A DNA stretch of 64,000 bases from contig CM060731.1 in assembly GCA_030704615.1 (NCBI GenBank), forward strand, positions 23,002,001-23,066,000, in the 5' to 3' direction. The notes under the pieces were generated by a model that saw nothing but the letters and a program-made list of their open reading frames with translations, did not search any database and was not told the DNA's origin. The DNA comes from Takakia lepidozioides. Its lineage: Eukaryota; Streptophyta; Takakiopsida; Takakiales; Takakiaceae. The stretch's first letter is position 1, and every line of letters begins with the position of its first letter. Positions 1 through 11,700 of this stretch are shown piece after piece. A program made the position numbers and the translations under genes.

Positions 1-315
1 ACAGACACGCCTACTGATACTTTCATCCTCTTGGCTGTGGAGGTATTTGGCTATCTCCATCGCCAGTGTGACGACCTACTCCGTTCATGTGCCCATCAAG
101 CGGCTCAAAACAAGACCACGGACATTCCATATGCCTCTGTTCTTGTGGCTTTTTACAGACAAATTGTCGTTGCATTACAGAGAGCTCAGGCAATGGTCAT
201 TTTACATCGGGCGGACGTAACTGGATCAGCTTCATCCCACCTCCCAACTCTCCTAGACATTATGCCCATGTTGCCCTCCGACCTACTTCAGGCAGAGGTT
301 GGGATGACTGATTAG
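1..315 (+). CDS. C-terminal end of an unrecognised plant ORF, cut by the left edge
   Basis: The frame is open from base 1 to a TGA ending at 315, giving 104 residues with no clear initiator, so the start lies outside the window. The composition is protein-like and mostly helical (YASVLVAFYRQIVVALQRAQ near the middle). I have a weak recollection of similar tails in repetitive plant ORFs, possibly transposon-borne, but I cannot name a family. An AATAAA hexamer at 420-425 could serve as its poly(A) signal. No catalytic motif is visible. Confidence 0.4.
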   Translation, partial: TDTPTDTFILLAVEVFGYLHRQCDDLLRSCAHQAAQNKTTDIPYASVLVAFYRQIVVALQRAQAMVILHRADVTGSASSHLPTLLDIMPMLPSDLLQAEVGMTD

Positions 316-2470
316 TTTGAATAGTTTAGTTTAGCTTGCTTCCCTTTCCTCCCTTCTTTGTTCTTTCATAGGTTTTGGGGTTTCTCTATCATATGTTCAA
401 ATACCTCATGTTTCATGTAAATAAAGTTGTACAGGTATTCATCTTGACTACCCTCCAAGGACACGCCAACCCACAACCACCCCACAGACAAGAATGCAAA
501 GTAGATAAATATGCAAAAAATGATTGATTAGTAGATTATATATAAATCCCTAAATAATTGCGTTTGTCCAAGAACTAAGGAGCCAAAGTATTGGTCTAGT
601 TTGTATAGACTAGAGTAGCTTGTCAATCCAAGCGGACATGTGAGAAGGTTAGAGTGCTATAAATGAGTGAGTTGTAGCTCCATGGTAAGGAAGTCTAGAA
701 AGGTGTGGGGAGTGTAAGTGGGAGTATGCAAGGGAGAGTTTTTTTGGTTGTTTTAGGGCATTTGGGCGGAAGATCTTCTGTATAGCGTTGAAGGAGTATG
801 GACATGTAATGCAAATGTTGACCACGTGTGCAGGGGCATAAATGATATAGTGGGTTTGAATAGAACCTCTCCCGTTACCAGATCAACCTTTGAAGTCTTA
901 TGTTCCCAATGTAGTAACCTAGCGATCCATATATATATGTTGTGTTATTATGGGTGTGAATGTCAGATTGATATCTTTATCTAGGTTACATTTGGCTAGA
1001 GAGATATATAAGTTTGGTAGGTTTCTTGGTGGGTTGTTGTAGCATCTGTCAGATGGTTGTGGTTCCATAGCATGCTGGTTATGGATATGTGACAAGTAGT
1101 TAGTGTTGGTTTGTCAGTGATAATCGCTAATCATTTGAATATTATGTTGTAGATTATGGTTTCCACGAGAGCCAAAGAGGTTGTTGTTATGTTCCTAGGT
1201 GTTCACTTTGCTCGAGATTATTCTTTTTCATTACCACAGTACATAGTGGTGGCACATGATGTTCCATATTGGTCTATTATCATTTTTTGGGTTATGCCTT
1301 GTAAATTTTCTTAAAGCATACAGCTGGGTGTTTTGTAGGAAGGTGACCAAACGATATTGTTGTGGGTTGTAGAGACGATTATGTTTCAGTTATAGGAGCA
1401 TATGCTAAAACTTATGTTTGTAGTCTTGAGATTTTGGAGTGGTTTAAAAACAACAACCCGGTCGAACATTTGAGTAGCCACAATTTCAACCATCCCAAAT
1501 AGTTTGCAAACTCGAGGGAAAAAACCTTGCGCATCCTACTTATATGCACTGATTATGAAGAACAACCTCTGCAATGGACAGTCAAAGCAGTTTTTGCAAA
1601 TCAAAGCGAGCTTCAGACTTCACTCCACAACTATGTTACGGCCCTTTGCCTCAAGGGGGAAGAGGAATCGAGACACAAAGCGGTTGTCAAGTGATAGGGG
1701 CAGCTTTGAAATTGGCCAAGTCGATGAGGGCATCGACGACTCATTGTCGGTAGGGGAGTGTGTCACGGCCGTTTGCCTTGAGGGCAGGGATCGAGACACA
1801 TGAGGGGCTGCCCATGTGGTGGGGGCAGTGGAAAGCGGTAGTACTGGTAGTGGGGGGCTGAACGACCAAGTGAGTGCCTGGCTGAGGCACTCAACGGGGC
1901 GGAGGCACTTACTAGGCGGGGCTCCTAACCGATGGGCGGTGGGGATTCCAAGTATCTTGCGAAAGAGATGGGGGTTAACGACGTTGGTAAGTCTTGATAG
2001 ATGATCTGCTGTAATATGTAATCTTCCAGGTTTATGAACAACTTCAAAATCATACTCATGAAGAAGTAATAACCATCAAGCAACCCTACCACTAGCTAGT
2101 GGTCGATTTGCCAAATGAACCACGGCTGTTTCTAAGGGGGGGTGGACTGGCCAAATATACGACGCATAGGCGTCAAGTTTACAACTCCTAGGCGTCTCTC
2201 CCGAAAGGTCGTTAATTTGTGACATCCAAGGGTCGTTGTCAGGCTGGAATATGGATGCCCCATGGTGACGCTTTACCGTCGCCATTGAGGAAACTGTGAA
2301 CCCCCGAGTGTTATACTTTCCACCAAATTAAAAAATTAAAAATCCAGAAAAACATTTGATAGAAAATCTGTTTTTTCAACTCCCGATTGTTGTGCGACCC
2401 CGGAACCCCTTAGAGTAGACATGATTGGTCAATATAAAGTCTTTATACATAATCATTGTACTTAAGAAGA
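316..2470. other. Non-coding stretch, no gene seen
   Basis: Only short, uncharacteristic frames occur here. Two similar blocks of about 40 bp (1635-1676 and 1762-1799) share a core reading roughly CGGCC-TTTGCCT-AAGGG-GA-CGAGACAC and lie about 125 bp apart, perhaps the relic of a tandem duplication or an LTR remnant. Nothing else is supported. Confidence 0.4.
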
Positions 2471-2477
2471 TTTTCGT

Positions 2478-2750
2478 AACTTCTGTGTTTACCAACTTTG
2501 GAAATCTCCAGGCTCAGCCAAAAACCCAGCCCCTTTTGGGGCCTAGTTATTGGGCAAACCACACACAACATATTGATGCTTGTGTGAAGGGGGATATCTA
2601 GAAAATTTGGATCAATTGTCTATTCCACTTGGTAAGTCATACTACGGGCGTTAGCCCCTGACAAAGTAGTTTCTTTCCCCTCTATGTTCGGCTCAAACTT
2701 AGGATGGGGTTAATGGCCACAAGGCTGCGGCAAACAACGTCTTATGACTG
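2478..2750 (+). repeat. Dispersed repeat family 1, copy A
   Basis: This is one of four diverged copies seen in the window (others near 26865, 46909 and 59911). Shared landmarks are a start like GTGTTTACCAACTTTG, a middle like GGGGCCTAGTTATTGGGCA, then ATTGATGCTTG, GGATATCT and, near the end, ATGGCCACAAGGCTGCGGCA. A fragment of the end alone recurs near 26448. It has no coding capacity and no clear terminal repeats, so the class (SINE, MITE or LTR piece) is unknown. Confidence 0.5.
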
Positions 2751-4752
2751 TAGTATTCATGATAGACCAATACTGGGACTAGACATTATCAAACGGTGTA
2801 GGTTATATTATTCAGCAGACATATTTTGGGAGGAGAAGAAAATTATTTGTGATGTTCAAGTCTCAACATGCATACTATACTGCGTTGACATTACACCAAA
2901 AAATTATGCATTGGGAATTCAACAAGATAAGTTGACTGTCTTTGTTCAGTTCAATGTTCTGCATTTGTATTGCAAGTATCTACTTAATAAACATGAATTC
3001 TCGTCGCAGGCTCCCACTGTGTGAGACAAAATAGATGACAATTCACATCAATGCAAGAAAAAACAGATGTGAAGCTAGGTTCTTAAATAGAAAAATGGAT
3101 CCATGCCAAAGCAGGCATGACATATGGTGCATAATGCACCCCCGCAGGGCTATGGCCTTCTCCGTGGGAGATGGACACTTCCCAAGTGTTGTAACTGGTG
3201 CAACAAGATGGCCCAATCCTTTCTCCAAGGACGCACAAGCCCCCACGTACCCAAGCCATCATGTGGCCGGTTGATCATGTTTCCCCTCTTTATAGTGGAT
3301 GACATCAATTTATGTAGCTTTAGAACTTGCAACACAGTCTTGTGCCCTAATAACTGGGCCATATAGTCGATGCTTAGGTTGATTTCTCTTAAATTTCCTT
3401 TGAGGTGTATGGCCACAAGCTGTCTACGGCTTATCTATTGATTTGTTCCGCTGGCACTGTACCACAGCCTCTTCAATATCAGCAGGAAATATGCTTAAGA
3501 TGGGAGCCAGACGCATCATTAAGTCATTCCATAGTAACCAAACACTCCCATTAGAAACTTGTGTACTATCACCGAATGTTGTGTTTAATAGTAGTACTAG
3601 GGCTACGCGTTGCTCCACACTACTAGTGACGATTTCTGAGAGCAATGTTCATTTTGATTGGAATTATATTTTATTCAGAAAAAACAATAAGAACAATGTA
3701 AGACCTTAATGCAAGCATGCGATTTGACGACACTTTCGTCAGATTTTGGTAGGGTCGGCTCCTTAAGCTTTGTTGAGAAAAAGGGGATACATCGACCAAT
3801 TCCTTAATCCTTCCAAAGGAAAAGGCTCTACTCGAAAGCAAAAAGTATTCGGCTTATTTGCAACTTGTACGATTTTTTGTTGTTTCATACAGTTCAATCT
3901 ACTTGGAAGAGAGTAGGAGAGAATCCTACACACTCACTATTTGTATGAGGGAATTCACTTAGAGAGGTGCTTAGGCTATGGCTTGAGATTATGGCTCAAG
4001 TCTCCAAAGCTGCCGCTATGCTTTCATTTGCCAAGAGAGCTTTGTAGTTCTTCAGATGTGCATGTCTTTAAATGTATAGTAGGAGTTTTGGAGTTTGATT
4101 GGAAACAAGCTAAGACACTGTGTAATTTGATGAAGAGACTTGAAACTGACTACAAAATCAGCTTAGTTGGAATTTTTGGTCTTCAAATTTAAGTGTTGGG
4201 GTGGGTTGTGAGCTTCACAATAGAAAACCATGGCGGCAGCTTGAATGCCTTGCTTCAGAGATTGTAACAAAATTGGATGAGAGGTGTTGCATGAGAGATA
4301 TGAAGGTATAGTGATGGCAGCATTTGCCCAACTCTGAAAGGAGAAGGATTATGATGGCTGGACCTTGATTTTTAACCCACTGTAGCTAGGCAGTAGGCAT
4401 TCACTCTCTACCTTTGAGGTTCTAATTCATGCACACTTAGGCATACTCTGGTTTCGTTCTCTCGTTGCATCATGCATTAGGTTCTAGCTGGAAGCTCGTA
4501 TCTTAGGACTATTGGTGATGGGTACTTGCTATTCACTGGGACAACAGGTGCTATTCAGAATTCCGTGACATTCTTGGGTGCACGATCAGCCAATGTGATA
4601 ACGTTAGGGTGCAGGTCTGGTTCCTGTTGGATTACTTGGATGATCGAGCAATGAGGGAAGGATAAAAGGATGAGAGAGAATGTTTTCAGAATAATTACCG
4701 GGAAGAACTAGTACTTATTTTAATGCATTTAAAATGAATACCATGTAGAAAT
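2751..4752. other. Non-coding stretch between repeat and Copia LTR
   Basis: The frames here are under 110 codons, show no recognisable domain, and overlap on both strands at 3.0-3.7 kb. I see no RNA gene. The DNA just left of 4753 is the flank of the Copia LTR. Confidence 0.4.
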
Positions 4753-5096
4753 TGTTGGAATTCGACATAGAATAGAGATAAAAGATAAATTGATTACTGA
4801 GAACTCTCCACCCAACCATAGGACCACATCAAGCTGTGTCCACCTTTGAGCTCTCCCTATTTATACTCAAAATCTACTCCAGGAATACTTGAGATAACTA
4901 TAGCATACAGCCTAAATTATCTCCAACTGCTATTCTGGTACACTAATCACTAATAACTGAAGCTAATTTTACCTAACTTTTAGCTAACTGAGGCTTATCT
5001 CTATTGTTAACTGTGACTTATCAGCACTGCTATTATTGAAGTGTGACTTGAGTAACTCTGAGTAGCAGTAACTTGGTAAGGAGTTGATTTCCAACA
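4753..5096 (-). mobile_element. Copia-type LTR (3' LTR of a truncated element)
   Basis: This 344-bp segment begins and ends, read on the minus strand, with TGTTGGAA and TTCCAACA, the short inverted termini of a plant Copia LTR. Inside, on the minus strand, is a TATA-like GTATAAATAGGGAG, suggesting an intact promoter. It follows the end of the pol frame by only about 15 bases, with a short purine-rich AAGTATGGG between them acting as a possible polypurine tract. No second LTR was found, so this is the 3' end of a broken element. Confidence 0.75.
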
Positions 5097-5111
5097 CCCA
5101 TACTTAACGAG

Positions 5112-6150
5112 TTACCAAGTTAAACACTTAACTACTCTCATCAAGCCTCGAAAGCGTTCAAGCTTTTCAGCACTAAGCCCTTTTGTCAGAATATCTACAA
5201 CCATGTTGTTGGTGTTGCACTATATCAGTATGACAATTCCAGCTTCAGTCTTCTCTCGTACCAGATGATGATGAATCTCAATATGCTTTGTGCGAGCATG
5301 AAACGTTGGATTCTTCGAGAGAGCAATACACCCTTGATTGTCATCATATATGACCATGGTATCCATCTGTTGACGACCAATACTTGAGAGAAATGATGAT
5401 AACCATAATTTTTGCCTTGTAGCTCGAGATGCAACCATATATTTTGCCTCAGTTGAGGTCATAACAATTGTAGATTGCTTCTTACTGCTCCAGCTAATCG
5501 CTCCATTTGCTAGCATAAAAACATAGTTAGATGTAGATTAATGACGGTCATCAACATTACTAGCCCAATCTGCGTCACAATAGCCGTATAGCTCTATGCT
5601 TTTGTAAGCACTATTTGAGATATCATATGAACCCACTTGATCCAACTGAACATTATCATTATTCTTTCTCAAGCACAGACCATAGTCCAGTGTGCCTCTC
5701 AGACAACGAAAAATCTGCTTTACTGCAGCCAAATGGAGTTGCTCGGGGTTAACCACAAATTGGCTTACGACCCCCACTGCTTGTGCAATATCTGGCCTTG
5801 TACAGACCATTGCATACATGAGACTTCCCACAACACTCTAATAGGGAACATCTCTCATTGTCTCCAAGTCTGCAGCACTTTAGGACTCATCTCAGAGTTT
5901 GCAATTTGGGACAAATGGGGTGTTTACCAACATATTTTCAACCATACCAAAGCGCCTTAAGATATCTTCAAGATACTTACGTTGGTTCAGGTAAATCGCT
6001 CAGTTTTGTCGAACACAATATACCAATCCCTCGAACCAGTTATGGATCTCTTTCAGATCCACCATCTCAAACTTCATGAGATATCGCTCTAAGTTTTTTT
6101 TTTTTAACAGAGCCAAGTCATTAGAGACCAAAATCAGATCATCCGGATTT
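5112..6150 (-). pseudogene. Broken Copia polyprotein: end of reverse transcriptase plus RNase H
   Basis: Read on the minus strand, the fragment starts near the RT active-site region (DDLILVSND at about 6140). It continues through RYLMKFEMVDL, YLEDILRRFGM and SLMYAMVCTRPDIA (about 5820), and ends with the RNase H region GAISWSSKKQSTIVMTSTEA (about 5480) and DILTKGLSAEKLERFRGL (about 5150). It carries several stops and frameshifts: one TAA interrupts the join just before RNase H (about 5543), others lie at 5830-6000, and an A/T run sits at about 6090-6108. Gag, protease and integrase are missing upstream. It is a dead, 5'-truncated element. Confidence 0.85.
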
Positions 6151-6358
6151 GGCCTCCACAAGAGGCTATGAAATATTGCTCAAATTCCAAATCCCTCGCG
6201 AGCTCAAATTCCAAATCCCTCTCGCGAGGGAGTGACTCTCTTCACACCTACACCTTGGTCCAAATTGTGCCCACATCCAATGGTAGAAATTGTAAAATTT
6301 GCCGGCCCGCCACCCCCCCAACCCCCCAAATGGCCTGAAGTGTTGTCCAATGAGTGAT

Positions 6359-6387
6359 GGCCACGTAGCACTCAATGCTACGTGGCC
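6359..6387. repeat. Perfect 12-bp inverted repeat with 5-base loop
   Basis: GGCCACGTAGCA at 6359-6370 is followed after five bases by its exact reverse complement TGCTACGTGGCC at 6376-6387. Each arm contains an ACGT core in an ABRE-like context (TACGTGGC). It could be a hairpin at the centre of a small foldback element or a paired bZIP site. No gene start is evident nearby, so any regulatory role is speculative. Confidence 0.6.
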
Positions 6388-8524
6388 CCCCCTCCATGCA
6401 AGAGCATTTCTGACCCACCGGTTTTTGGAAAATTGTGGACGTGGCAGACTTTCTCCAAATGGCATGCTGCCAATTGGAGATGATCTGCCATGTCATCAGG
6501 TCTAATTTTGTTTAAGAGACGAAAAATTCCTTTGATTTTTCATGTTCTATTCCATAGGAAGTTAAGGGTTAATGCAGTTTCAGGGCCTCCGTCAGGCTTT
6601 TAAGGGCAATTTTTGCTGAAGTATGAAATCTATTTCCACATCGGTGGATGTAGTTGTATCCGAGAACAGTTATGATCCAACGGTGCTATTGGGTTGTCAT
6701 CGGTTCTCAAGCCGGTCCCACTGCACTTTTAGAAATCCTCTCTGCTTTTTTATTTCTTTGATTCTTCATGTAATCCTCCCAAATTTCATGGCACAAAAGC
6801 TCAATGCATCAGTCTAGTGGGCAGCATCTGTGCATGATAGCTTGTACATATAGAAGAAGCTGGTTCATCCAAGTATCGTGATCGCCTTGCAGGACACCTT
6901 CAACAACTGCCCTCATAAGCACAACTCGTCTACCCGGGCCACAAGCTTGGACGTTTGCCATGATCGGCAGCTTGATGGTCTACATATGTGAGAAATTATT
7001 CCAAAGGGTCTCACAGTTTTCAATGGTATCCCCTGGTTCGCTCTCATCATCGCTTGATGATAAGCGTTGATGATAGCAAGCCTAGGCATACTTGATAATT
7101 ATGAGAGACTTTTGAATGATATCTCACCTATGTGTCACAAACTATCCTGTAGAGGTCTGTGCCTAGTCAGACCATCTCTAGTATGTTTCCTGAAGGATTC
7201 AGTTTCCTCTCTCTAGACTAGACAACAAACTTGTAGGGAAATAATATCAAACTGCAGTGATTCTGTCTTAAATTCTGGATTTATTGAAGTTCATGTGTTA
7301 GTATTCAGAAACTTGAACTTGCTTGAGAAGTACCATCTACTCTTTAAAGTTTCTGGTTCTTGTTGTCTCAGTACCAGCGTCGACCTGCAAACTTCTAACT
7401 CCTGACTTGTGTCCAAATGGCCCCTTTTACGGTCTAAGTCAAACCCCTCTAGTGTTTCGGTGAATGGAGACACTAGCAGTTGTGTCATTTCGATGTTGAG
7501 ACCACTTGAATCTGGGATGTCCCATCAGGTTCTCTTCCTCGGCTGTAACTCTCTATATCTAGAACTCCAATTCCCTGACGTCTGGAATATGGGATATGAA
7601 CTGCCACACGTCCAAGTCTGAGCGACAAAAGTTTTTTTGGCGCTCCAGATGTCGTTGGCAAACGTCAACATATTCTCGTCTGTTTGATTACTCCCATTGA
7701 GGAGATGTTGTGGAGTTGTCATGAGAGTGAAGACTATCTGGGCATGAGACGTAGCTAGCATCATAGTGTAGATGCGAGCACTGAGATTCGGGACATAGAT
7801 CCCACAGCACTGTTTGCAGCTGTGAGGAGTGAAGAACCCAGGAGAATGCACTAGTGTGGGATGTAGAATTGATAGCAGAAAGCTTGATGAGGAGAGAAAT
7901 TTAGGGGCAAGAGTTGGAAGTGATGGGGGCAATGACAGTGAGCCCTAAACAGCTGAATACTACATGTTGAAATGAGAGGGGGCACCTATAGATAGATGGC
8001 CCTAACAATATGCAAGAAAAGTATTGAAAAAAGAGGTGGACATCATGTACTAGCTGTCTGCATGAAACATTGCACATGTCATGTAATGTTTAGATACCAA
8101 TCCAATACCAGTATGGAGAAATTAGCAAAAGCATTGCAAAATGGCAGATTGCAGATTGCAAAATGGGAAGATGCCACCTCTTGATGCTGCATTAGCCCAA
8201 GTGGTCCACCACACATATCTGACCGGAAATACAAGACAATCCTCAAGAGTTTACAAAGATCAATGTTTCAGTACATGGTAAATTCAACAAAGGCAGGAAG
8301 TGAAAAAGTTTTTAGTAATGTTTGATCTCGGGAGTCTTCTCTCATTCCTCTATCAAGAAAACCAACAAACAATTGTAGGTACAAAACTGAATTGACAGGA
8401 TCATTAGCAGTCTGGATCTCATTGACAATGTATTCCACTGGATGTTGGACGACATTACACCAGCACAAGTGTCTCCCATTACAATTACAGAGTCACCCCC
8501 AAGAGAAACAACTCGCTGTCACTA
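6388..8524. other. Stretch without a recognisable gene
   Basis: A 135-codon minus frame (7525-7932) and a short minus frame near 6817-6960 show no family I recognise and have no supporting splice context. The part nearest 8734 is probably 3' UTR or downstream flank of the FY-type gene. Confidence 0.35.
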
Positions 8525-8600
8525 ACTCAATGTGACTCAATGTGACTCAATGTAACTCAATGTGACTAACAACTCAATGTAACTAACAACTCAATGTGAC
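8525..8600. repeat. Short tandem repeats of an ACTCAATGTG unit
   Basis: Six copies of ACTCAATGT(G/A)(A) are strung together with two AACTAACA spacers. They lie about 130 bp downstream of the FY-type stop codon, so they may fall in its 3' UTR. Confidence 0.7.
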
Positions 8601-8733
8601 CAATTTATCATATCCAAGTGAAGCTACCAAATGGGGACAGCTCATCAAAATTGGATGAATCCTCGTACCAAGGAGATGCAATCCCGATGCTTGTAATTCT
8701 AAAGTAGCATTCCTCCCTGAAGGAGAGGTAGAC

Positions 8734-11700
8734 CTACACATGAGGGCCAGGTGGGTGATGTGGAGGGACACCCATGCTCATACCCATAGCGCCGTTCATA
8801 TTCATATTCATACCATGTGATCGCATGTCCATCATATTTGGAGGTGCACCTCCCTGCAGCCAATCCCCCCTTCTCTCAACTGGGAGCAGATGTGGTTGCC
8901 TTACATTCCCCAAGCTCTGAGTGTCCTACACCAAGTTATACATCAGAAGCTGGCAGAGAAAGCAATTAGTAACAAGTTAAAATTAGAAAGTACAGAAGCT
9001 GAAGTTCCCGTACCTGGAAACCAGGTACCATTGGCCCAGGGATGGGCATATATGGCCCAGGACCACCACCCATGCTGGGAGGGCGTGTTCGGAATGGTGC
9101 GGGTGATCCACCCATAAACTCCTGCATAGGTGGGTTGGGACCCATGGGCGGCCGCAGTTGAGGTGGACCCTGGGAACCCATGATGTTCGGCATGTGTTGG
9201 GTTGGCAACATGAGTGGACCTGCAGGCCTAGGCTGCCCAGGACGTGCAGGAGGTGGCCCAGATGGAGGTTGTGGTGGTCCCACGGGTCGTGGTGGCTGCT
9301 GCTGCTGCTGATATGCTGCTGCTGGGTATGGTGTGGAAGGTGGGTGTGGCCCCCGTACAACAGGATTTGAAGCTAGCATCATACCCTGCATTGGTGGCCT
9401 GGCAGCCACACCTGGATCCAGTGATGTTGCCATACCAACACCTGGTATGGCGCCCTCCCCATGTACCGGCCCGCCTCCCACAAAACTTCCCAGAGTGTTG
9501 GCCCCCACTGCCTGTGACTCAGTTGCACTGGCTCCTACTCCCAGTCCATCAAATGTCCATGGCATCATTAGCAAATAGCTGTATCAAGCATCAAGGGGCT
9601 CTCCAACTCAAACTCCTTTGAACAATGACAACAAGCTGCAGGAGTCTGTAAGTTCAAAAAGTTGGCACTCATCTGAGGAGCAATTTTCAGAAAGTCGCAC
9701 TGCAGCACTAGCAGACACTTGGCAAGCAAGTAAGGAAGCTCAGGTTATATTTACGGGTCCTTCAGTCTTGAGCTGAACTCAAAAAGAAAAATTCAAACAT
9801 GTGGATAAACCTCACCTTGTAAATGGAGGCTACTATGACGATTGTCTCGAAGAGTCTCTCCAGGACGATTCCTACACCAGAACTTGGTGGTATGGTCGTT
9901 GCTCCCACTGTTCACATCATACATACCCACTGCCACTTATGTCACTAGTTACAGAACTCAAGGTCTACAGCCAATCAATACTTGCCACACCGCCAAGATG
10001 GTTGAAGAACCAGCAACTCATTATCCAGATGTTACCAACAAGTACAAACGTTGGAATTTGAAGCCTGAGGAAGAACCCTCTAGGCTGTATGGATACAAGG
10101 CGAACTCCATATCTTCACTCATCCTTCCCCACCTCCACTGTTGTCAACATCTCTTTGAATGACAGTGATCACACAAGGAGACAGTAACAGGAACTTGCCA
10201 AGAGTCACTACCTTCACAAGTATTGCCAAGGTAGTGGGGGATCCTTGAAGAATACCTGCAGAGAATATGCCCCATGGGATGCCACGCCAGATCCCACACG
10301 CTGCTTTCATGTGCATTGGCCACTTCCGCTTGTGGTCCTTCATGCCTAACCCCCCCAACTTTTACAAATGCATCCTAATCATGCCCTGCTTGCATGGTCA
10401 AATCTCGACAAAACAGACTGATACAAGTCCTCGGTAGTGACTCAGATAAAGAAGCATCTAACAATGACAATTATTTAGACATGAGTCCAAGCGGAGAGGT
10501 AATTACCCAACAAGCCAGTAGATAATGCTGCCGTCATAGCTCCCACTGACAAAGAGCTCCTCATGGAATGGATGCCATGCTAATGCTGCAGGTCACATTG
10601 AGTGATCAAGCTTATCAACCCGTTCAGCAATTCATGCGTGAATTTATGTCTGTTCTGTCTGTAGATGTGTAAATCTGGAGGTGTTTTAGACTGCATACTC
10701 ACATGACTGACATGCTTAGAACAGGATGTTTGTGGTAAAAAGGTGCAAGAGGAGGAAGAGGGCAATCAGACCTGTAACTTCCTTGCGATGCCCACGGTAT
10801 GACTCCAACTCCTTCAGCATTCGTATATCATACAGCTGCCCTTACACACAATGCACATTGAAAAATTAGCATTTCATACTCACCACCAAACCAAAATGTT
10901 ATCAAAGCTATCGAAAGATACAGGCTAGTCACAAAGAAACATACCTTTATTGTGTTATCTCGGGAGGCAGTTAATATCCAACTGCCATTGCTGTTCCATT
11001 TGACTGATAGCACTGTATTTTTGTGGCCGTGCCTGTGCATTAACCCACCAAAAGCCCCAATCTTTATGACCCTCCCCTCCTTAGAACGACTGACCTACCT
11101 ACCTACACAACAACAAGAAAAGAAGGCCACAGTGGATGTGGTCATTAGGTCCCCCCTTAGTTAATTCTTCTGCTAGACGCGGATGACAACCTTCCAATCT
11201 AACGCACTCAGCTATGAACTTCAGATGGGATGAATTGGCATCAGAAAGGGAAGGAAAGGGAAGGTACAGGGTGCAAAGCTCTCGACCAGTCTTGGCATCC
11301 CAAAGTTTCACCAGGTTGTCCTTCGCTCCTGCAAACCTCCACCATCCTGCTACTTCAGTCCTGGGTATCGTAGAATGGTCACTAAGCATGCTGAATAGTA
11401 CTGACCAGAATGCAGTTTTAATTCAGTCTACCCACTTGCAAGACAAGTGAATGAGATCCAACAAAAGGTGGAAAACTGAATTTCGTCTAACATCTCACCA
11501 GAGACAAGGAGAGATTTTTGGGGATGCCAGTCCACGCTCTTCACATCCCAGCCATGCCCTGCCAGAGACATCCATGCCCCTTCCTCTCTGTCAAATAAGC
11601 AGCTCTCCCAGCTTGCTAGTGACCTCACAGCTTTCTGCCAGTTCACCAGGCATACATATATTCTGTATGATCCTAGTCAATTGTTGAGGTGTGACCGAAA

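Noticed and set aside
7525-7932. 135-codon minus-strand frame
   Set aside because: The composition is not strongly protein-like and no family was recognised.
8966-9621. Plus-strand and alternative-frame ORFs over the FY C-terminal exon
   Set aside because: The minus frame is the FY tail confirmed by phases with the exons on both sides; the others are shadows of its Pro/Gly-rich codons.
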